NCBI GenBank assembly: GCA_963974265.1
Contig: CAXBDR010000158.1
Location: 1 to 10,249, forward strand
Source of the DNA: CAISIP01 sp963974265
GTDB lineage: Bacteria; Pseudomonadota; Gammaproteobacteria; Burkholderiales; Burkholderiaceae_C
Length of the DNA stretch: 10,249 bases
Reading direction: 5' to 3'
Positions within the stretch are counted from its first letter, which is position 1. Every line of letters begins with the position of its first letter. Below, piece after piece: positions 5,777 through 10,249 of the stretch. A program made the translations under genes and the position numbers. Under the pieces are notes generated by a model. That model had not been told where the DNA came from. It did not search any database and saw nothing but the letters and a program-made list of their open reading frames with translations.

Positions 5777-6945
5777 AAGGCTTCTCCGAGGCGGCTGACC
5801 ACTTCATCGCCTTCACCGAGTACCTCGCCCCAGGTCAAGGTGCCGCTGGCAACGTCCACCAGCAATTCCAGCAACGCGCGCGCCGCATCGTCCGGCGTGC
5901 CGGCACCGCGCAACACGGCGCTGGCGTCGAAGTCGAGCTGCTCGTGCAGGCGCTGCGTGGCCTGCGGATTGGCCGACAGCTTGATCGTCGGCGCCAGCAG
6001 GCTGACATAACTGTTGCCCACGCCGGTGGAGAAAAGCAGCAACTGCGCGCCCGCGGCCACGAAGCCGGTCAAGGACTCCGGCGAATACGCCGGTGCGTCC
6101 ATCGCATACAGGCCCTTGGCCGCCGGCGCCTGGGCATAGGCCAGCACGCCGGCGATCGGCGCCGTTCCGCTCTTGGCGATGGCACCCAGCGACTTCTCCT
6201 CGATGGTGGACAGGCCGGCCGCGATATTCGTCGGCCCCGGGTTGTTGCCCAGCAGGTCGACACCCTGGCGCGTCGCCAGCGCTTCGCGGCGCAGCACCGC
6301 CTCGCGCACGGCCTCGGCCACCGCCGGCGTCGCGGCGCGGCGCGCCAGCAGGTGTTCGGCGCCCAGCCATTCGAGTGTCTCGCCGAACACCGCGCTGCCG
6401 CCCTGGCCGACGACGGCATCCGTGAGCCTGCCGATCAGCGGGTTGGCGACGATGCCCGAACTCGGGTCGGAACGCCCGCATTCGAGCCCGATGAACAGCT
6501 GCGACACGGGCACAGGCACGCGGCGCTGGCGCGACAGGTCCCGATGCAGCCGCGCGCCGGCGCGAATGGCGCGGTCGCTCAGGCTCAGGCTGTCGTGTTC
6601 GCAGTCGTCCAGGCAGACCGAGGCCAGCGGCGTGCCGTGCGCCGCGATGGCCTGCGCCAGCGTGCGCAGCTTGGGCGGGTCGCTGCCGATCAGCAACACG
6701 GCGCCGACATTCGGGTTGCAGGCCAGGCCCGCCAAAGCGCGCATGTGCAGCGCCTGGTCGTCGCCGACCAGGCCGCCGCCATAGGGCATCGTCACCAGCC
6801 GCGCGCCGGGCAGGGCCTGCGCCACGCGCCGTGCCGCCGGCCCGGTGAGGCCGGCGACCGACAACACCAGCAGATGGTTGCGCACGCCGGCGTTGCCGCT
6901 GGCGCGCGCATAACCCAGGAAATGCGTATCCGTCATGATCGGCAT
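5773..6945 (-). CDS. UxaA-family hydro-lyase, large subunit (altronate dehydratase-like)
   Basis: A cytoplasmic enzyme subunit of 390 residues matching the C-terminal catalytic part of the altronate/galactarate dehydratase family, which removes water from sugar acids with a metal ion; the family also includes the sulfolactate sulfo-lyase SuyB. Conserved features: FLGYARASGNAGVRNH at 9-24, ACNPNVGAVLLIGSD at 75-89, FIGLECGRSD at 151-160 with Cys156, GNNPGPTNIAAG at 233-244, STIEEKSLG at 246-254, and FSTGVG at 305-310. MPYGGGLVGDD at 53-63 stands where, as I recall it, altronate dehydratases have a His and a Cys, so the substrate or metal site may differ. The start ATG at 6945 (or 6936) lacks a clear ribosome binding site. 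It lies 33 bases after the binding-protein gene in the same operon. Altronate itself is not assured as substrate. Confidence 0.87.
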   Translation of the reverse strand: MPIMTDTHFLGYARASGNAGVRNHLLVLSVAGLTGPAARRVAQALPGARLVTMPYGGGLVGDDQALHMRALAGLACNPNVGAVLLIGSDPPKLRTLAQAIAAHGTPLASVCLDDCEHDSLSLSDRAIRAGARLHRDLSRQRRVPVPVSQLFIGLECGRSDPSSGIVANPLIGRLTDAVVGQGGSAVFGETLEWLGAEHLLARRAATPAVAEAVREAVLRREALATRQGVDLLGNNPGPTNIAAGLSTIEEKSLGAIAKSGTAPIAGVLAYAQAPAAKGLYAMDAPAYSPESLTGFVAAGAQLLLFSTGVGNSYVSLLAPTIKLSANPQATQRLHEQLDFDASAVLRGAGTPDDAARALLELLVDVASGTLTWGEVLGEGDEVVSRLGEAL

Positions 6946-6978
6946 TGTGCTGCAGGGCCTGCGTGTACCAGCTGCGCC

Positions 6979-7950
6979 TCAGTCGGCACGGGCACCGGAA
7001 TCCTTCACCACCTTGCCCCATTTGACCGCTTCGGCGTCGAGCCAGCTCGCGAACTGCGCCGGCGTGTTCTCGACCGGCTCGGCGCCGAGCTGCGCCCAGC
7101 GGGCACGCACGTCGGGCAAGTGGATGATGCGCGCAATCTCGCCGTTGAGCCGGGTGACGATGTCGCGTGGCGTGCCGTTCGGCGCGAAGATGCCTTGCGC
7201 CGCGATCGACTCGAATCCGGCGAGGCCGGACTCCGCCACGGTCGGCACCGACGGCAGCGCCGCCATGCGCTTGGAGGTGGTCACGGCGATGGCCTTGAGC
7301 TTGCCGCTGGCCAGCAGCGGCATCGCCGGTGGAGAGCCGATGAACATCGCGTCGACCTGGCCGCCCATCACGTCCGCCAAGGCGGCGCCACCGCCTTTGT
7401 AGGGCACGTGCGTGAGCTTGATGCCGGCCAGGCTGTTGACCATCTCGGCCGTGAGGTGGGTGCTGGTGCCGTTGCCCGACGACGCGACGCTGGTGCTGCC
7501 CGGGTTGGCGCGTTCACGCTTGAGCACGTCTGCGAAGCTGCCCAGGCTCGACGTGGGCGCGGTGATCATCACGTGCGCAAAGGTGGCCAGGTTGATGACC
7601 GGCGCAAGGTCGGCGCGGGCATACGGCAGTTTGGCGTACAACGACGGCGCTATGGTCTGCACGGCCACATCGGCCAGCAGCAGGGTGTAGCCGTCCGGCG
7701 AGGCCTTGGCGACGATGTCGGCGCCGATCGTGCCGCCGGCGCCCGGCTTGTTGTCGACGATGATTTGTTGTCCCAGGCTGTCCGTCAGCTTCTGTGCCAG
7801 CACGCGGGCCAGGATGTCGGACGCGCCGCCGGGTGCGTACGGCACGACCAGGCGGATTGTTTTCTCCGGGTACCCGGCCGCATGGGCGCCACCCGTGCCC
7901 AGCAGGGCGGTGCCGGCCAGCAACAACGCCCTCAGCAGCTTCTCGAACAT
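6979..7950 (-). CDS. Bug-type tripartite tricarboxylate transporter substrate-binding protein
   Basis: A periplasmic binding protein of 323 residues. Bug (TctC-type) proteins capture small carboxylic acids, amides or aromatics for a TctAB membrane permease or for sensing. Residues 1-24 are a signal peptide (MFEKLLRALLLAGTALL, ending AHA) with likely cleavage before AGYPEK. The mature protein shows the canonical series YPEKTIRLVVPYAPGG, ILARVLAQKL, NKPGAGGTIGAD and SPDGYTLLL, and later HVPYKGGGAALADVMGGQVD and the PTVAESGL segment. The ATG at 7950 is chosen because AGGAG lies six bases upstream and the signal peptide begins there; an in-frame ATG 30 bases earlier would add a charged leader. 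No tctA or tctB gene is in the window, so it must share a permease encoded elsewhere or off the edge. First gene of its operon. Confidence 0.95.
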   Translation of the reverse strand: MFEKLLRALLLAGTALLGTGGAHAAGYPEKTIRLVVPYAPGGASDILARVLAQKLTDSLGQQIIVDNKPGAGGTIGADIVAKASPDGYTLLLADVAVQTIAPSLYAKLPYARADLAPVINLATFAHVMITAPTSSLGSFADVLKRERANPGSTSVASSGNGTSTHLTAEMVNSLAGIKLTHVPYKGGGAALADVMGGQVDAMFIGSPPAMPLLASGKLKAIAVTTSKRMAALPSVPTVAESGLAGFESIAAQGIFAPNGTPRDIVTRLNGEIARIIHLPDVRARWAQLGAEPVENTPAQFASWLDAEAVKWGKVVKDSGARAD

Positions 7951-7956
7951 GGATGT

Positions 7957-7961
7957 CTCCT
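7957..7961 (-). promoter_or_regulatory. Ribosome binding site of the Bug-type gene
   Basis: On the minus strand the bases read AGGAG inside a longer GAGAGGAGA, six bases before the ATG at 7950. This strong site decides the start and excludes the upstream in-frame ATG at 7980. Confidence 0.75.
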
Positions 7962-8002
7962 CTCGGTTGATGTGAACCACGGCAGTCTAGGCAGCCGATC
8001 GG

Positions 8003-8008
8003 TATGAT
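8003..8008 (+). promoter_or_regulatory. Candidate -10 of the lysR promoter
   Basis: TATGAT matches five of six -10 consensus bases and lies 54 bases before the lysR ATG. No convincing -35 is found at the expected distance. On the opposite strand TAGACT (7984-7989) is a weak -10 candidate for the Bug operon, also without a good -35, which fits activation by the LysR protein. Confidence 0.3.
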
Positions 8009-8018
8009 GGAAGAGGAA

Positions 8019-8031
8019 TGATCCGATATCA
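8019..8031. promoter_or_regulatory. T-N11-A LysR-type operator candidate
   Basis: TGAT (8019-8022) and ATCA (8028-8031) are inverted arms around five bases, so the first T and last A form the T-N11-A box of LysR-type regulators. It lies in the 112-bp region between the divergent lysR and Bug-operon starts, downstream of the lysR -10 candidate, where binding could repress lysR and activate the divergent operon. An eight-base palindrome CCGATCGG at 7995-8002 in the same gap may be a second contact site. Confidence 0.45.
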
Positions 8032-8062
8032 GCTATTCGCAAACTGTTGAACCCGACCCGCC

Positions 8063-8977
8063 ATGGAATTGCGCGACCTCAAGTTGTTCCTGGACGTTGC
8101 CGCCACCGGCAGTTTCTCGCGCACGGCCACGCTGGCGATGACGACGCAGTCCACGGTCAGCAAGTCCGTCACTCAGCTCGAGTCCGAACTCGGGGTACGC
8201 CTGTTCGAGCGCACCGGCCGTGGTGCGACCCTGACCCCGGCCGGGCTGGACCTGCTGCCACGCGCCGAGACACTGGTCGCCGACGCCGTGCGGCTCAAGG
8301 GCTGGATGTCGGAGCGCCGCGGCGCCGTGTCGGGCACCGTGCGCATCGCGATCCAGCCCGGCCTGAGCTGGCCGCTGGTCGAGGAGGTGCTGGCGCAGAC
8401 CCGTACCCGGTATCCGGACGTGCGCCTGCAGATCACCGAAGGCACGACGCACCAGATCGAGGAGTGGCTCGGCGACGGGCGCATCGACATCGGCGTGTTG
8501 TCGCGCGCGCCGGCAGCGGGCATCGCCGAGTCGCGTCCCTTGTTCTCGGTGCCGCTGCTGCTGGTGTCGTGCGCCGGCGCGGCGCACACGGCACGCGCCA
8601 GCGTGCCGTTCAGTCGCCTCGCCGGCATCGACCTGGTGTTGTCGACCGCGCGCAACGGCGGGCGCGTGCTGGTCGAGGAGGAGGCCACGCGGCGCGGCAT
8701 GGCGCTGCGGGTCGTGCTGGAGATCAATGCCGTGGGCCTGATCAAGCGTGTCGTGGCCAGTGGCGACCTGTACACCGTCGCGGCCTGGCCGACGGTCTAC
8801 CTCGAGGTGGCTCGCGGTGAGCTGGCCGCGGCGCGGCTGGTGAGTCCGGAGCTGCGCCACACCTACCATCTGGCGCTGGCCGCGCGACGGCATCCGACGC
8901 CGGCGGTCGAATGCATAGCCGAGCAGATCCGCGCCTTTCGCCCGCCGCCGGACTGGCACGCGACCCAGCCCGCCTGA
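8063..8977 (+). CDS. LysR-type transcriptional regulator
   Basis: A DNA-binding regulator of 304 residues. Residues 1-60 are the winged helix-turn-helix: MELRDLKLFLDVAATGSFSR, then TTQSTVSKSVTQLESELGVR and LFERTGRGATLTPAG, matching the LysR consensus. A linker helix follows, and from about residue 92 (GTVRIAIQPGLSWPLVEEVL) a periplasmic-binding-protein-like effector domain runs to the end, with GRIDIGVLSR at about 140 as its first-lobe hinge. It is divergent from the Bug/UxaA-like operon, the usual arrangement for a regulator that activates that operon in response to its substrate and represses itself. The ATG at 8063 starts the family consensus exactly, though no good ribosome binding site precedes it. 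The effector is not predictable from sequence; the neighbouring operon suggests an organic acid. Confidence 0.94.
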   Translation: MELRDLKLFLDVAATGSFSRTATLAMTTQSTVSKSVTQLESELGVRLFERTGRGATLTPAGLDLLPRAETLVADAVRLKGWMSERRGAVSGTVRIAIQPGLSWPLVEEVLAQTRTRYPDVRLQITEGTTHQIEEWLGDGRIDIGVLSRAPAAGIAESRPLFSVPLLLVSCAGAAHTARASVPFSRLAGIDLVLSTARNGGRVLVEEEATRRGMALRVVLEINAVGLIKRVVASGDLYTVAAWPTVYLEVARGELAAARLVSPELRHTYHLALAARRHPTPAVECIAEQIRAFRPPPDWHATQPA

Positions 8978-8981
8978 CAAG

Positions 8982-8991
8982 GCCTCGAGGC
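8982..8991. terminator. Palindrome between convergent lysR and sulfatase genes
   Basis: GCCTCGAGGC is a perfect ten-base palindrome in the 20-base gap between the two convergent stop codons. As RNA it could form only a three-base stem with a four-base loop, and no T run follows, so any terminator role is weak. Confidence 0.2.
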
Positions 8992-8997
8992 GCTCGT

Positions 8998-10249
8998 TCA
9001 GGCCATGCCCACCTGCGGCAACGGCGCACACGCGTCGTCGGGCCGGCTGGCGATCATGCCCTGCAACTCGCGTTGCACCGCGGCCAGTGCCGCGTCGTCG
9101 AAGCGGTTGTGCATCTCGCTCGGGTCTTCCTGCAGGTCGTAGAGTTCGCCCGCGCCGCTGATCAGTTCCATCGTCAGCTTGTGGCGCTGCGTGCGCACCG
9201 TGCGCAGCTGCAGGTCGACACCCGAGCGCGATGCGCGCAGGTCCCATTCCGAATACGCGAAATCGCGGCTGGCGTCGTCGCGCTCGAGCAGCGGGCGCAG
9301 GCTGCGGCTGTGCACCGTGTCGTCCAGCGGTGCCTGGCCGTAGTCGCAGAAGGTCTGCGCCAGGTCGAGCGTGGACACCGGGTCCGCCACCACCTTGCCG
9401 GCCGGCACGCCCGGCCCCTCGAACAGCAGACCCACGCGCAACAGGCCTTCGTAGGCCATCGGCCCCTTGAGCAGCAGGCCGTGGTCGCCGAGCCAGTCGC
9501 CGTGGTCGGTGGAGTAGACGACGATGGTGTCGTCGGCCAGGCCCAGCTCGCGCAGCGCGATGCGGATGCGCCCGACCTGGTGGTCGATCAGCGAGATCAT
9601 GCCGTAGTAGTTGGCGATCAGGTGGCGCAGCTGCTCGTCGCTCTGGTGCGGCGTGCGCGAGGACTTCTCGCGGAACCTGCGCAGCCGCTCGTTTTCCATC
9701 TTCGGCGAACCCTCCAGGCTGGCGCGGTGCCACCAGGGGCGGCGGTCCAGGTCCAGTGTGCGGTGTTCGGGCAGGTCGACCTCGTCCGGATGGTGCAGGT
9801 GGCACCAGGGCTCGGGCGCATCGAACGGGTGGTGTGGGTCGGGGAACGAGGCCCACACGCAGAACGGCTGCTCGCCCTTGCGGCGCAGGAAGTCGATGGT
9901 GCGGTCGCCGATCCAGCTCGAGTTGTGCCAGGCAACCGGCAAGGCCGAGTTCCAGGTCTCGTGCGCGCCCACCGATGGCGTCACCGCCTGCTGGTACAAG
10001 GCCGTGCGTTCGTCGCCGCGGCCGTCCATGTGGTACCAGCGTTCGTAGTGCTGGCCCAGCGGCGGCTTCATCGGCGGGAACATGTTGTGCCCCTCGAGCA
10101 TCAGCTCGACCTGGTCGAAGCCCATGTAGGGCCCCATCCAGTCGGCGCCATAACGCGCACTGCTTTCGCGGCATTCCGGCGAGCCGGTGGGCGTGAAGGT
10201 GTGCGAGGTCTTGAAGTGGGCCTTGCCGATCATCGCGGTGCGGTAGCCA
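8998..10249 (-). CDS. Sulfatase, N-terminus outside the window
   Basis: A partial alkaline-phosphatase-fold sulfatase, 416 residues visible, that would hydrolyse a sulfate ester. The reading frame remains open to the window edge: before the first internal ATG (10233) it encodes GYRTA, completing the family motif GYRTAMIGKAHF, so the true start is upstream. The formylglycine site C-x-P-S-R usually lies some tens of residues before this motif and is therefore missing from view. Visible catalytic features are FPDPHHPFDAP and the metal-binding STDHGDWLGDHGLLLKG (around 9467-9513), then YEGLLRVGLLFEGPGV and near the end TQRHKLTMELISG and ELYDLQEDPSEMHNRF. There is no sign of a frameshift. The substrate is unknown; choline-, aryl- or sugar-sulfate are all possible. 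It converges on lysR and is probably a separate transcription unit. Confidence 0.92.
   Translation of the reverse strand, partial: GYRTAMIGKAHFKTSHTFTPTGSPECRESSARYGADWMGPYMGFDQVELMLEGHNMFPPMKPPLGQHYERWYHMDGRGDERTALYQQAVTPSVGAHETWNSALPVAWHNSSWIGDRTIDFLRRKGEQPFCVWASFPDPHHPFDAPEPWCHLHHPDEVDLPEHRTLDLDRRPWWHRASLEGSPKMENERLRRFREKSSRTPHQSDEQLRHLIANYYGMISLIDHQVGRIRIALRELGLADDTIVVYSTDHGDWLGDHGLLLKGPMAYEGLLRVGLLFEGPGVPAGKVVADPVSTLDLAQTFCDYGQAPLDDTVHSRSLRPLLERDDASRDFAYSEWDLRASRSGVDLQLRTVRTQRHKLTMELISGAGELYDLQEDPSEMHNRFDDAALAAVQRELQGMIASRPDDACAPLPQVGMA

Noticed and set aside
5731..8007. Plus-strand open frame of 758 codons across the UxaA-like and Bug genes
   Set aside because: It runs antisense to two well-supported genes and has a low-complexity Arg/Gln/His/Gly composition; a GC-rich shadow.
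8033..10174. Minus-strand open frame of 713 codons across lysR and the sulfatase
   Set aside because: It is antisense to lysR and out of frame with the sulfatase, whose own frame has conserved motifs throughout.
8998..10233. Reading the sulfatase as complete from ATG 10233
   Set aside because: The preceding codons encode GYRTA, continuing the conserved motif into MIGKAHF, so this ATG is internal and the gene runs off the window.

Overview
The window is a GC-rich (by eye) stretch of chromosome that looks like a beta-proteobacterium of the order Burkholderiales, most likely the Bordetella/Achromobacter family (Alcaligenaceae). The signs are a short beta-proteobacterial H-NS-family protein, argB followed directly by slmA, and a Bug-type periplasmic binding protein beside a LysR regulator and a small catabolic operon. 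The assignment rests on gene content and recalled family features, not on a search.

Left part (about 1-3632, plus strand): three tightly overlapping genes form one transcription unit. They encode an H-NS-family nucleoid protein, a multi-membrane-span O-antigen ligase/polymerase-type protein, and a membrane-anchored UDP-sugar 4,6-dehydratase of the WbpM/PglF/CapD family. The last two are lipopolysaccharide or surface-glycan genes. The ligase gene carries a run of nine C bases; a change of one base either way would truncate the protein before or just after its conserved C-terminal histidine loop, so it is a candidate phase-variable locus.

Middle (3633-5416, plus strand): argB (acetylglutamate kinase, arginine synthesis) and slmA (TetR-type nucleoid-occlusion factor) are housekeeping genes. 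A strong hairpin and an extended -10 promoter lie between them. A GC hairpin separates slmA from the convergent operon.

Right part (5423-8977): a minus-strand operon encodes a Bug-type solute-binding protein and an altronate-dehydratase-like (UxaA-family) enzyme split into a large and a small subunit, with a GTGA overlap between the subunits. A divergent LysR-type regulator shares a 112-bp control region with this operon, and that region contains a good T-N11-A dyad. The simplest reading is that the Bug protein binds a hydroxy- or sulfo-acid outside the inner membrane, the UxaA-like pair dehydrates or eliminates from it, and the LysR protein senses it. The substrate cannot be read from the sequence.

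Right edge (8998-10249, minus strand): a sulfatase runs off the window, so its N-terminus with the formylglycine site is not seen. It converges on the lysR gene. I saw no tRNA, rRNA, CRISPR array or transposase.
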